A DNA stretch of 64,000 bases from Gordonia insulae (GTDB lineage Bacteria; Actinomycetota; Actinomycetes; Mycobacteriales; Mycobacteriaceae): assembly GCF_003855095.1 (NCBI RefSeq), contig NZ_CP033972.1, forward strand, positions 930,001-994,000. Direction: 5' to 3'. How positions within the stretch are numbered: the first letter of the stretch is position 1; each line of letters opens with the position of its first letter. Shown one piece after another: positions 54,572 through 62,607 of the stretch. Under the pieces are notes generated by a model. The model did no database searches, was not told where the DNA came from, and was given only the letters and a program-made list of their open reading frames with translations. Made by a program: the position numbers and the translations under genes.

Positions 54572-54608
54572 CCTTCCACCTCGACCATCACACACCAGGA
54601 GTGAACCC

Positions 54609-55442
54609 GTGACCGGAATTCTCGACGGCAAGACAGTCCTCATCACCGGCATCATCACCGACGCCTCGATCGCCTTCCACGCGGCGGCGATGGCGCAGGA
54701 GCAGGGCGCCAAGGTGATCATCACCGGTATCCCCGAGCGGCTTCGGTTGATCGATCGGATCGCCAAGCGGCTGCCACAGGAGGTGCCGCCCGCGATCGGT
54801 CTCGACATCACCAACGAGGACGACCTCGCCGGTCTCGCCGACAAGGTGAAGGAATTGGCGCCGGAGGGGATCGACGGCGTAATGCACTCGATCGCCTTCG
54901 CGCCGCGCACGCTGATGGGTCCCGAGGCCAAGCCGTTCCTCGAGGGACCGGGTCCCGACGCGGCCAAAGCGTTCGAGATCTCGGCGTGGAGCTATGCGTC
55001 GCTGGCCCGCGCGGTGCTGCCCGCGATGAACGAGGGCGGTTCGATCGTCGGTATGGACTTCGACCCCCGCACCGCACTGCCGTACTACAACTGGATGGGC
55101 GTCGCGAAGGCCGCGCTGGAGTCCGTCAACCGCTACGTCGCGCGGGAAGTGGGCACCGCCAAGAGGATCCGGTCGAACCTCGTCGCCGCGGGTCCGATCA
55201 AGACCTTGGCCGCCAAGGCCATCGCCGGTACCGCGACCGACGACGCCAAGCAGCTCACCATGCTCAACACCTACTGGGACGGCGCCTCGCCGATCGGCTG
55301 GGACGTCGACGACCCGACCGTGGTCGCGAAGTCGGTGTGCGCGTTGCTGTCCGACTGGCTGCCCGGCACCACCGGGTCGATCGTCTACGTCGACGGTGGC
55401 GCGAGCCACAACACCTGGTTCCCGGAGAACTTCACCGGCTAG
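54609..55442 (+). CDS. inhA: Enoyl-ACP reductase InhA
   Basis: A 277-aa NADH-dependent enoyl-ACP reductase of FAS-II, the isoniazid target in M. tuberculosis. It contains [20 protein letters not shown] (NADH-binding; the Ser-Ile of TDASIAFH is kept), [13 protein letters not shown] (equivalent of Ser94), and [20 protein letters not shown] with the Phe, Tyr and Lys of the active site. The C-terminus ends [12 protein letters not shown] 54609 has AGGAG 8 nt upstream. The stop shares a base with the hemH GTG (TAGTG). Confidence 0.96.
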   Translation: MTGILDGKTVLITGIITDASIAFHAAAMAQEQGAKVIITGIPERLRLIDRIAKRLPQEVPPAIGLDITNEDDLAGLADKVKELAPEGIDGVMHSIAFAPRTLMGPEAKPFLEGPGPDAAKAFEISAWSYASLARAVLPAMNEGGSIVGMDFDPRTALPYYNWMGVAKAALESVNRYVAREVGTAKRIRSNLVAAGPIKTLAAKAIAGTATDDAKQLTMLNTYWDGASPIGWDVDDPTVVAKSVCALLSDWLPGTTGSIVYVDGGASHNTWFPENFTG

Positions 55443-56563
55443 TGGACGAATCCACGCAGTCATCCCCGTCCGCGGTGCTCGCACCGACGCGGTTCGACGC
55501 CGTCCTGTTCCTGAGCTTCGGCGGACCGGACGGGCCGGACGACGTGATGCCGTTCCTGGAGAACGTCACCCGGGGCCGAGGGGTGCCGCGCGAGCGCCTT
55601 GCCGCGGTCGCCGAGCACTACCTGCACTTCGACGGGGTGTCGCCGATCAACCGGCTCAACCTCGCCATGATCGACGCACTCCGGTCGGCGCTGGCGGACC
55701 GCGGTAGGGATCTCCCGGTCTATTTCGGCAACCGCAACTGGCATCCGATGGTCGAGCAGACGCTCGCACAGATGTATCGGGACGGTCATCGTCGGGTGCT
55801 GGTGTTCCCGACCTCGGCCTGGGCCGGCTACTCGGGATGTCGTCAGTATCACGAGGACATCGCCCGCGCGATCGATGCCCTCCGGGAGTCCGAACCGGCG
55901 AGTGTGCGTGATCCGATGCTGCTGCGGAAGCTGCCGCAGTACTGGGACGAACCCGCGTTCGTCGCGGCAGGCGCCGACGCCGTGCGGCGGGCGCGCGACG
56001 ACCTGCCCGGCGGCGAGGGGGAACCGCGTCTGGTGTTCACCGCGCATTCGGTGCCGACCTCGGCCGATCGGGCTGCGGGTCCGGCCGCCGACGGCGGCGG
56101 TCTCTACTCGGCGGAGGTGTATGCCGCGTCGGTGTCGGTGGCAGCCGAGGTCGGCTACGGCGATTTCGATCAGGTGTGGCAGTCGCGCTCCGGCCCGCCG
56201 CAGATCCCGTGGCTGGAGCCGGATATCTGTGATCACCTGGAAAATATTGCTGCACAAGGCGTTCAACAGGTGATCGTTTATCCCGTCGGATTCGTGTCGG
56301 ACCATCTCGAGGTCATCTGGGACCTCGACAACGAGGCGTCGGAGGTGGCCCGACGACTCGGGATGGACTATGTCCGTGCCGACACCGTGGGTACCGACGC
56401 ACGGTTCATCGAGATGATCGCGGACCTGATCGAGCGATACGCCGATGGCGGCGGCGATGTGCGCGCCCTCGGCTGCGGGGACAACGGCCGGACCTGCCGG
56501 CCGGACTGCTGTGTGCCGGTCCGCGGCGCCCGGCCATCCCCGGGTAATGCGCGCACGTCCTGA
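55442..56563 (+). CDS. hemH: Ferrochelatase (coproporphyrin type, [2Fe-2S])
   Basis: A 373-aa enzyme that inserts Fe2+ into the porphyrin; actinobacteria use the coproporphyrin-dependent route. LLSFGGP-like VLFLSFGGPDGPDDVMPFLE opens the fold, NRNWHPMVEQTL follows, the catalytic His is in LVFTAHSVPTSAD and the Glu in DHLEVIWDLDNEA. C-terminal cysteines GCGDNGRTCRPDCC fit the [2Fe-2S] cluster known in actinobacterial enzymes. It overlaps inhA by one base, as inhA-hemZ in M. tuberculosis. Confidence 0.93.
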   Translation: MDESTQSSPSAVLAPTRFDAVLFLSFGGPDGPDDVMPFLENVTRGRGVPRERLAAVAEHYLHFDGVSPINRLNLAMIDALRSALADRGRDLPVYFGNRNWHPMVEQTLAQMYRDGHRRVLVFPTSAWAGYSGCRQYHEDIARAIDALRESEPASVRDPMLLRKLPQYWDEPAFVAAGADAVRRARDDLPGGEGEPRLVFTAHSVPTSADRAAGPAADGGGLYSAEVYAASVSVAAEVGYGDFDQVWQSRSGPPQIPWLEPDICDHLENIAAQGVQQVIVYPVGFVSDHLEVIWDLDNEASEVARRLGMDYVRADTVGTDARFIEMIADLIERYADGGGDVRALGCGDNGRTCRPDCCVPVRGARPSPGNARTS

Positions 56564-56702
56564 ATCATGAGCGATTTCTCTGTGGTGCCAACAGATTTCG
56601 ACGCACCCTGACCAGCATTGTGGCGCGATCGGCGACGAGCTGCCATCCTGGCGGAAGGTCGCGGCACCGACGACCGTGGCCGGTCCGAACACATCACAGG
56701 AG

Positions 56703-56915
56703 ATGAGTGCATTGGCGCTGGCAGACAAGTTCGACAAGGCCTACGAAGACAAGCCCATCGACGACCTGGCGAATGCCCCGGTGGCCGCGCTGCAGGGCGT
56801 GAGTGACTCCGACGCCGAACTCCTCGCGCAGGCGTTCGGCATCAAGACCGTCAAGGATCTCGGGACCAACAAGTACTTCCTGTGGGCGCAGGCGGTGGCG
56901 AAACTCGCCGAGTGA
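56703..56915 (+). CDS. Small conserved helical protein of unknown function
   Basis: A 70-aa protein: LADKFDKAYEDKPIDDLANA, then PVAALQGVSDSDAELLAQAF and GIKTVKDLGTNKYFLWAQAV. The pattern resembles a single helix-hairpin-helix-like unit, as in other short actinobacterial proteins with a GVS..DA..L..AF.IKTV motif. ATG 56703 is very close to AGGAG; TTG 56712 gives better spacing and would shorten the product by three residues. Alone between hemH and a convergent gene. Confidence 0.7.
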   Translation: MSALALADKFDKAYEDKPIDDLANAPVAALQGVSDSDAELLAQAFGIKTVKDLGTNKYFLWAQAVAKLAE

Positions 56916-56916
56916 C

Positions 56917-56942
56917 GCTGCCGGCGTGTGGCGGCCGGCAGC
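56917..56942. terminator. Bidirectional hairpin terminator
   Basis: A perfect 9-bp stem (GCTGCCGGC with GCCGGCAGC) and 8-nt loop lies in the 28-bp gap between two convergent genes. No T-run. Confidence 0.6.
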
Positions 56943-56943
56943 C

Positions 56944-57753
56944 TCAGCGCTCGGGTGCGGCGTATTCGCGGATCACCTGATTGACCGCCGTCGCCCGTGC
57001 GGCACGCGCGAGTGCGGCCAGTTGCCGTAACCGTGCGTCCCCGGTCGCCACATGCCGCGCCGTCATCCCGAACGTCGGCGTCTGCGCACCCGCCAACGTC
57101 ACGATCGCCTCGACCTGGGCGGCCGAGTCGATGACGCGTGTGGCGCGGACGTCGTCGTGGGGCGGCAGGGTCACCTGATGGCGGACCGTCAGGGCGGCCA
57201 GCGCGCTCCGCAGGTCGGTGCCCGACAGTCGGATCCCTCCGCTGCCGAGCTCGCCGATGAGTGTGGCCGTTTCCCGGATCGTCTCGCGCAGATCGTATTC
57301 CACCTGGCCGAGCGGATCGGGTCGGCCGACCGGCACCGATGTGGAGTACCGGTGCACCGTCCACCGGCAGGTGTCCCCGACGAGTGTCGGGATCAGGGCG
57401 AGGGGGAGGTCGTTGCCTTGTTCTCCATGGATCAGGAGGGTCTCGCCCGCCTCGAGCGCCGCCCGCGTGGCGGCATCGGGCGGCAGTCCCTGCGGGTCAC
57501 CCGCGGTCGGCAGACGCACCTCGATCCGTCCGGCGCGACGCATCAGTGACAACAGACCCAGGCGGGCGTCGGCGCCCGAGCCACCCAGGACGTCCCCGGG
57601 ATCGACGACGTCGTGGCGGGCGGCGAACTCGGTCAGGGTGTCGGTGACGTCGTCGGGTGCGCAGCGACCGCCCAGCCAGGCCGCCGCCCACGCGCCGAGC
57701 GCGCAGCCCGGCCACGCCGGTGGGCCGGAAGCGATGAGGTCGGTGCTGGTCAT
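56944..57753 (-). CDS. Conserved hypothetical protein (Rv1486c position)
   Basis: A 269-aa cytosolic protein of unknown function. It is rich in Ala and Leu with no signal or membrane segment. Notable blocks are PAWPGCALGAWAAAWLGGRC and DRLGLLSLMRRAG-like ARLGLLSLMRRAGRIEVRLP. ATG 57753 was chosen because the family-like sequence begins right after it. It sits between hemH and the NfeD/SPFH pair on the opposite strand, the place of Rv1486c in M. tuberculosis. Confidence 0.75.
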   Translation of the reverse strand: MTSTDLIASGPPAWPGCALGAWAAAWLGGRCAPDDVTDTLTEFAARHDVVDPGDVLGGSGADARLGLLSLMRRAGRIEVRLPTAGDPQGLPPDAATRAALEAGETLLIHGEQGNDLPLALIPTLVGDTCRWTVHRYSTSVPVGRPDPLGQVEYDLRETIRETATLIGELGSGGIRLSGTDLRSALAALTVRHQVTLPPHDDVRATRVIDSAAQVEAIVTLAGAQTPTFGMTARHVATGDARLRQLAALARAARATAVNQVIREYAAPER

Positions 57754-57843
57754 AGGTTTTCCACGATAGGCGAGTGCTCGGATTCGGGGTAACCCGGCGT
57801 GGCTCTGCACGGTTGGCCGCTCCGGGTCCTACGGTGTCTCACC

Positions 57844-58674
57844 GTGACCGATGACCGTTATGGACGAGATGTGCTGGCGAATCCGCGCCGGGCGAAGCCC
57901 CGCGCGCCCGAGGTGGCCGCGGAACGCGACCTCGTCGTCGAGGACGCGGCCACCGGATTCTGCGGCGCGGTCGTCGGTCTGGAGAAGAGCTACTCCGGCG
58001 ACCTCGTGCGGCTGGAGGACCGACGCGGCGCGACCCGGGTGTTCCTGATGCTGCCCGCCGCGTTTCTCATCGACGGCCGGGCGGTGACGCTCGTCCGGCC
58101 ACGGACCCGCGGACCGCAGGCCGCGACCACGACGGCGTCCGGTTCGCGGGCTGCACCGCGGTCGCGCGCCCGGACCGCGCGCGCGAGCCGGATCTTCGTG
58201 GAGGGGGTGCACGACGCGACTCTCGTCGAACGCGTCTGGGGTGCCGACCTCCGTGCCGAGGGCGTGGTGGTGGAGAGCCTGGACGGACTCGACAATCTTG
58301 CGGCACGCCTCGAGGAGTTCGGTCCGGCGGCCCATCGTCGGGCCGGCGTCCTGGTGGATCATCTCGTCGCCGGCTCCAAGGAGATGCGGCTGACCGGCGA
58401 GGTCGGCGAGCACGTCCTGGTGTGCGGTCATCCCTACATCGACGTGTGGGAGGCGGTCAAGCCTGCCTCGGTCCGGATCGCCGCCTGGCCGCGGATTCCG
58501 CGCGGCACGGACTGGAAGACGGGTATCTGCCGCGAATTGCGTTGGGGCACACCGCAAGATGGGTGGCGGCGCGTGCTCGCCGGAGTGCATGACTTCCGCG
58601 ATCTCGAGGTGGACCTCTTGCGTTCGGTGGAGGAACTCATCGACTTCGTGACCGCCGCCGCCGACGACACCTGA
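57844..58674 (+). CDS. DUF3097 domain protein
   Basis: A 276-aa actinobacterial DUF3097 protein. The C-terminal half looks like a Toprim-type fold: RIFVEGVHDATLVERVWGAD, VVVESLDGLDNLAARL, GVLVDHLVAGSKE, and VLVCGHPYIDVWEAVKPAS. This suggests nucleic-acid or nucleotide work, unproven. GTG 57844 lies 8 nt after TACGGT. A Ser/Arg/Ala-rich linker (about residues 95-118) separates the halves. Confidence 0.82.
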   Translation: MTDDRYGRDVLANPRRAKPRAPEVAAERDLVVEDAATGFCGAVVGLEKSYSGDLVRLEDRRGATRVFLMLPAAFLIDGRAVTLVRPRTRGPQAATTTASGSRAAPRSRARTARASRIFVEGVHDATLVERVWGADLRAEGVVVESLDGLDNLAARLEEFGPAAHRRAGVLVDHLVAGSKEMRLTGEVGEHVLVCGHPYIDVWEAVKPASVRIAAWPRIPRGTDWKTGICRELRWGTPQDGWRRVLAGVHDFRDLEVDLLRSVEELIDFVTAAADDT

Positions 58675-58725
58675 GCCGGATCTCGGAGAAACCGGCAGTT
58701 CCGGCGGTTCTGGCACACTGGAATC

Positions 58726-59154
58726 ATGACGGCACTGCTCTGGCTGGCAGCCGCGATCGTCCTGGTGATCGCGGAGATGTTCGGCGGGGATCTCGTGCTG
58801 CTCATGCTGGGCGGCGGCGCATTGGCCGCGGCCGGGGTCGACTACCTGCTGGAGCCGCCGATCTGGGTGGACGCCGTGGTGTTCGCGATCGTGTCGGTAT
58901 TGCTGTTGGTTGTGGTCCGGCCGGTCGCCCGGCGGCACATGCTCAATCGCCCGCAACTGCTGACCAACACCGAGGCTCTGGAGGGCCGTCATGCGGTGGT
59001 CACCGCACAGGTGGACGAGCACGACGGGCGGGTGAAGATCGGCGGAGACATCTGGTCGGCACGAACGCTGAATGCCGGTGAGGTGATCGAGCCGGGCACC
59101 GAGGTGACCGTGGTGCAGATCGATGGCGCCACCGCCATCGTATGGAAGGGATGA
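58726..59154 (+). CDS. NfeD-like membrane protein
   Basis: A 142-aa short NfeD: two or three N-terminal membrane helices (LLWLAAAIVLVIAEMFGGDL, LLMLGGGALAAAGVDYL, VVFAIVSVLLLVVVRPVAR) and a C-terminal OB-like domain (HAVVTAQVDEHDGRVKIGGD, WSARTLNAGEVIEPG). NfeD proteins are partnered with SPFH proteins, and an SPFH gene starts 5 bp downstream. Rv1487 equivalent. Confidence 0.9.
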   Translation: MTALLWLAAAIVLVIAEMFGGDLVLLMLGGGALAAAGVDYLLEPPIWVDAVVFAIVSVLLLVVVRPVARRHMLNRPQLLTNTEALEGRHAVVTAQVDEHDGRVKIGGDIWSARTLNAGEVIEPGTEVTVVQIDGATAIVWKG

Positions 59155-59159
59155 GGACC

Positions 59160-60395
59160 ATGGAATACGTCGGCCTGATCGTGTTGGCACTGCTGGTGCT
59201 GCTGGTGGTGGTCGTACTGGTCAAATCGGTGGCGCTCATCCCGCAGGCGGAGGCCGCCGTCATCGAGCGGCTCGGTCGGTACACGCGCACGGTGTCGGGT
59301 CAGTTGACGCTGTTGCTGCCGTTCATCGATCGCATCCGTGCGCGGGTCGACATCCGTGAGCGGGTCGTGTCGTTTCCGCCGCAGCCGGTGATCACCGAAG
59401 ACAACCTGACGCTGTCCATCGACACCGTCGTCTATTTCCAGGTCACCAATCCGAGGTCGGCGGTGTACGAGATCGACGACTACATCGTCGGTGTGGAACA
59501 GCTGACCATCACCACGCTGCGGAACGTCGTCGGCGGGATGACGCTGGAGGAGACCCTCACCTCACGCGATTCCATCAACGGACAGCTTCGCGGTGTCCTG
59601 GACGAGGCGACCGGACGATGGGGCCTGCGCGTCGCGCGCGTCGAGCTGAAGAGCATCATGCCGCCGCCGTCCATCCAGGAATCCATGGAGAAGCAGATGA
59701 AGGCCGACCGTGAGAAGCGGGCGACCATCCTCTCCGCCGAAGGTCAGCGCGAGTCCGCGATCAAGACGGCCGAAGGCAACAAACAAAGTCAGATCCTCGC
59801 AGCCGAGGGTGCCAAGCAGGCGGCGATCCTGAGCGCAGAGGGGGAGCGGCAGTCCCGGATCATGCGGGCGCAGGGCGATCGCGCCGCCGCGTATCTCAAG
59901 GCGCAGGGCGAGGCGAAGGCCATCGAGAAGACCTTCGCGGCGATCAAGGCCAGCAGGCCAACCCCGGAGGTGCTGGCCTATCAGTATCTGCAGCAGCTTC
60001 CGGAGATGGCCAAGGGCGACGGCGACAAGGTCTGGGTGGTGCCGTCCGACTTCGGCTCGGCGCTACAGGGTTTCGCGAAGTCCTTCGGCGTGCAGGGTGA
60101 CGACGGGGTGTTCCGCTACGAGCCGAGCGATGACGAGCCGACCGCGATCGACGAGTCCGACACCGAGGACTGGTTCTCCCTGGCCTCCGATCCCAAGGTG
60201 GCACAGGCCGTGGCCGAGGCCGAGGCGGTGGCCCGCACACCCGTTGCACCCGAGGTGACGTCGCGGTCCGCGCGGGAGATCTCCTACGAGAGGCCTGCGG
60301 CACGCGTCACCGCGCCGGCCCCGGACGACGAGACCGGGGAAGAATCCTGGACGACTCCGGAAACCGCTGTGCCCAACCGACACTCGGCTGACTAG
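59160..60395 (+). CDS. SPFH/stomatin-like membrane protein
   Basis: A 411-aa stomatin/prohibitin homologue (Rv1488 position). One N-terminal membrane segment (LIVLALLVLLVVVVLVKSVA) is followed by the SPFH domain (AVIERLGRYTRTVSGQLTLL to IMPPPSIQESMEKQMKADRE), then an alanine/glutamate coiled coil with repeated AEG.(K/R)Q.(A/Q)I units, and an acidic tail of about 80 residues. Such proteins organise membrane microdomains with NfeD. Its stop and that of the convergent gene share CTAG (60392-60395). Confidence 0.93.
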   Translation: MEYVGLIVLALLVLLVVVVLVKSVALIPQAEAAVIERLGRYTRTVSGQLTLLLPFIDRIRARVDIRERVVSFPPQPVITEDNLTLSIDTVVYFQVTNPRSAVYEIDDYIVGVEQLTITTLRNVVGGMTLEETLTSRDSINGQLRGVLDEATGRWGLRVARVELKSIMPPPSIQESMEKQMKADREKRATILSAEGQRESAIKTAEGNKQSQILAAEGAKQAAILSAEGERQSRIMRAQGDRAAAYLKAQGEAKAIEKTFAAIKASRPTPEVLAYQYLQQLPEMAKGDGDKVWVVPSDFGSALQGFAKSFGVQGDDGVFRYEPSDDEPTAIDESDTEDWFSLASDPKVAQAVAEAEAVARTPVAPEVTSRSAREISYERPAARVTAPAPDDETGEESWTTPETAVPNRHSAD

Positions 60396-60982
60396 TGGGT
60401 GATCAGGAATCCCACGCCGGCCATCGCCGTCGCCCACAGGACTGAGGCGAACGTGCCCATGATGAACTGCTCACCCGCATGCGGGGCGCGCAGTTCCGGA
60501 TAGCGGGCCAGGCTCTTGACCGCCAGGATGACGGCAAGTCCCTCCGGCCAGCCCGCCAGCAGGGTGGCCGCGACAGCCGCGCGTTCCAGGTAGCCGATCA
60601 CCCGTCCGCCGCGCAGCGGGCCGGCCTCGGCCTCGGTGCCGGATTCGGATTCGGCGTCCGGGACGTGTTCGCCGTCGCCGGTTGCCGAATCCCTTGCCCG
60701 CTCCCGGGTGTCGGCGCCGCCGGCCCACAAGACGAGTCGCACCACATACCCGCCGCCGCCGACGGCGGCGATCATCGCCGCACAGGCGACGACCACCACA
60801 CCGACGCCCCGGGCCGGTGCGGCGTCCGCGGCGAGTGCCGCGGCCGTCGCCGCGAATCCGACCATCACCGCGGTGGTCACCGCATCGACCACCAGGGTGG
60901 ATCGCAGGCGACGTCGGACGATCACCGGGACGAGTGAGGACAGGGCGGTCGCTACGAGCAGGACGATCGCTGTCGCGGTCAT
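60392..60982 (-). CDS. Integral membrane protein next to the SatD-like gene
   Basis: A 196-aa protein with about five hydrophobic segments (ATAIVLLVATALSSLVPVIV; AVTTAVMVGFAATAAALAAD; GVGVVVVACAAMIAAVGGGG; LERAAVAATLLAGWPEGLAV; IMGTFASVLWATAMAGVGFL) and an acidic loop in the middle. No family recognised; membrane partners of the DUF3307 kind often accompany SatD genes in Firmicutes. ATG 60982 overlaps the stop of the SatD-like gene (ATGA), so the two are coupled. Confidence 0.75.
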   Translation of the reverse strand: MTATAIVLLVATALSSLVPVIVRRRLRSTLVVDAVTTAVMVGFAATAAALAADAAPARGVGVVVVACAAMIAAVGGGGYVVRLVLWAGGADTRERARDSATGDGEHVPDAESESGTEAEAGPLRGGRVIGYLERAAVAATLLAGWPEGLAVILAVKSLARYPELRAPHAGEQFIMGTFASVLWATAMAGVGFLITH

Positions 60983-61584
60983 GCGGCACCGTCGCTGTCC
61001 CGAGCCGTGTCGGCTCTCTCGAGGAGGTCGGCCACGAGGAGATACGCGTCGTCGTCGATGTCCCATCGAGCGCTACGCAGTCGTTGCGACATGGCCTGCG
61101 GTGAGATGCCGAGCTCCGTCGCACCCTCGGCCTGGGTGACGCCGGTCCGCATGACCTCGACGGCGCGCGTGCCGTGATCGCTCCGTGCGGCGACGATGTC
61201 GGCCAGCATCCGCGCCGCGGTCTGGGCGTGGCGAGACCATCGGGGGTCGCCGCCGCGGATCGTCAGCGGGATGCGCTGGGTCTTGGCCGATTCGACGGCG
61301 TCCCGCGCGAGCTCGAACGCGGGCCCGCGTCCGGCGCGAGTGGACGAGGGGAGTGGGATGTCGACGGCACCGACGCCGATGCCGACACTCCAGTGGCCGT
61401 CGGCGGCCATGTCGACGGCGAGATGGGCGGCCACGGTCGCCGAGTCGGCGACCGCCTGGACCTCGTCCCCCGCAGTTCGTTCGAACTTCCGGTGGAGGTC
61501 GGCGTCGGCGAGGGTGTCGAGGAGATCAACGACGCGGTCGACATCAGTGCGACTGCCACGTTGATCGATGGTGAGGACGAACAT
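60979..61584 (-). CDS. SatD-like protein with C-terminal helix-turn-helix
   Basis: A 201-aa protein. The N-terminal part resembles the SatD fold: VLTIDQRGSRTDVDRVVDLL, TAGDEVQAV (residues about 37-45) and GIGVGAVDIPLPSS followed by GPAFELARDAVESAK. The C-terminus is an HTH: TQAEGATELGISPQAMSQRL (about residues 153-172). It is therefore probably a regulator. The Shine-Dalgarno GGAGGTGATC at 61597-61588 is complementary to the 16S 3' end over ten bases. A regular array of ATCAAG/CTTGAT hexamers lies upstream (61600-61702), probably its own operator. Coupled to a membrane protein gene. Confidence 0.7.
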   Translation of the reverse strand: MFVLTIDQRGSRTDVDRVVDLLDTLADADLHRKFERTAGDEVQAVADSATVAAHLAVDMAADGHWSVGIGVGAVDIPLPSSTRAGRGPAFELARDAVESAKTQRIPLTIRGGDPRWSRHAQTAARMLADIVAARSDHGTRAVEVMRTGVTQAEGATELGISPQAMSQRLRSARWDIDDDAYLLVADLLERADTARDSDGAA

Positions 61585-61599
61585 CGGATCACCTCCGCG

Positions 61600-61647
61600 A
61601 TCAAGCCTATATGCTTGATACTTTCATATCAAGTGTTTTGACTTGAT
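61600..61647. promoter_or_regulatory. Hexamer array I upstream of the SatD-like gene
   Basis: Four hexamers, ATCAAG (61600-61605), CTTGAT (61614-61619), ATCAAG (61628-61633) and CTTGAT (61642-61647), alternate in orientation with exactly 8 bp between each. The period is 14 bp. The array covers the expected promoter of the leftward SatD-like gene. It is AT-rich against a GC-rich background. Confidence 0.8.
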
Positions 61648-61669
61648 GCACGCCGGCGGTAGGAAAAAG

Positions 61670-61702
61670 GCAAGTCTGAAGCCTTGATTTGTGACAATCA
61701 AG
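61670..61702. promoter_or_regulatory. Hexamer array II upstream of the SatD-like gene
   Basis: GCAAG (61670-61674), CTTGAT (61683-61688) and ATCAAG (61697-61702) keep the same 8-bp spacers as array I. CTTG at 61705-61708 follows with different spacing. Together with array I this gives seven elements in about 100 bp. Confidence 0.75.
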
Positions 61703-61712
61703 GGCTTGGGCC

Positions 61713-62480
61713 TCATTCAGGTGCCGGTGCTGACAGCGACTCGGGTACCGGCGCCGAGCGGACCGGCAGTCGCGCGTCGAGCACCAGTCCGATGATGCCG
61801 AGGGCGAAGAAGGATGCACTCAGCAGCAGAAGCAGTGGGTTTCGCTGCCCGGTCAGGGCATCGCCGAGGAACACCACGGCGGCGGTGCCCGGGGCCATGC
61901 CGAGCACGCTCGCGACGAAGTAGGGGAGCGTCCGCACCGACGACAGCCCGGAGCAATAGTTGGCCACGGAGAACGGGCAGGCGGCGATGAGTCGCAGCGA
62001 TCCGACGGCCAGCCAGCCGCGTCGGCTCAGCCGGTACTCGACCGCCTGGACCACGGGCTTCTTGAGGTACGGCCGAACCCGGTCGCGGCCGAGGACCCGG
62101 ACGAGCCCGAAGGCGAGCAACGCGGCGACGGCGGAGGCGATCATGGCGCCGGTGAATCCGACGACCGGACCGAAGAAGATCCCGGACATCACGGTGAAGG
62201 TCGACCGGGGGAAGGGCGCGATCGTGACCACCGCGTAGGCGACGAAGAACACCCAGACGAAGGCCGGCCCGAGACTCTCACCCCAGGACCGCACGCTGCC
62301 CACCGAGGGCATCGGGATCAGATATGAGCCGATGAGCACCGCGGCCACGACCGCGGTCAGCATCCCGGCCCGACGGAGCACCCGACGGTCGATCCGGCGC
62401 CGGACGGGTCCCGTGCTCCCGGATCCCGTGTTCCCGGATCCCGACGCACTGTCGGCAGCGGTGACGGACTCGAGAGGCAC
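61713..62480 (-). CDS. TVP38/TMEM64 (SNARE-associated, DedA-like) membrane protein
   Basis: A 255-aa VTT-domain protein (Rv1491c position). The helices include MLTAVVAAVLIGSYLIPMPS, PAFVWVFFVAYAVVTIAPFP and the domain core IFFGPVVGFTGAMIASAVAA. The re-entrant F/G motif is seen in LRLIAACPFSVANYCSGLSS. Family members act in lipid or metabolite transport across the membrane. GTG 62480 lies 6 nt after TAGAGT (minus strand). The N-terminus has about 35 hydrophilic residues including Gly/Ser repeats. Confidence 0.88.
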   Translation of the reverse strand: MPLESVTAADSASGSGNTGSGSTGPVRRRIDRRVLRRAGMLTAVVAAVLIGSYLIPMPSVGSVRSWGESLGPAFVWVFFVAYAVVTIAPFPRSTFTVMSGIFFGPVVGFTGAMIASAVAALLAFGLVRVLGRDRVRPYLKKPVVQAVEYRLSRRGWLAVGSLRLIAACPFSVANYCSGLSSVRTLPYFVASVLGMAPGTAAVVFLGDALTGQRNPLLLLLSASFFALGIIGLVLDARLPVRSAPVPESLSAPAPE

Positions 62481-62607
62481 CGCGCCACTCTACTCGGCGT
62501 CACGCCGTGGCATATCTCACGATCGGCCCTCGATGTGGGGGCCGAGCGAGCGTTCGGCTAAAGTCGGGTACGCGCTCGACCCGAGCATCACGGAGGTGTC
62601 ACGCCCC

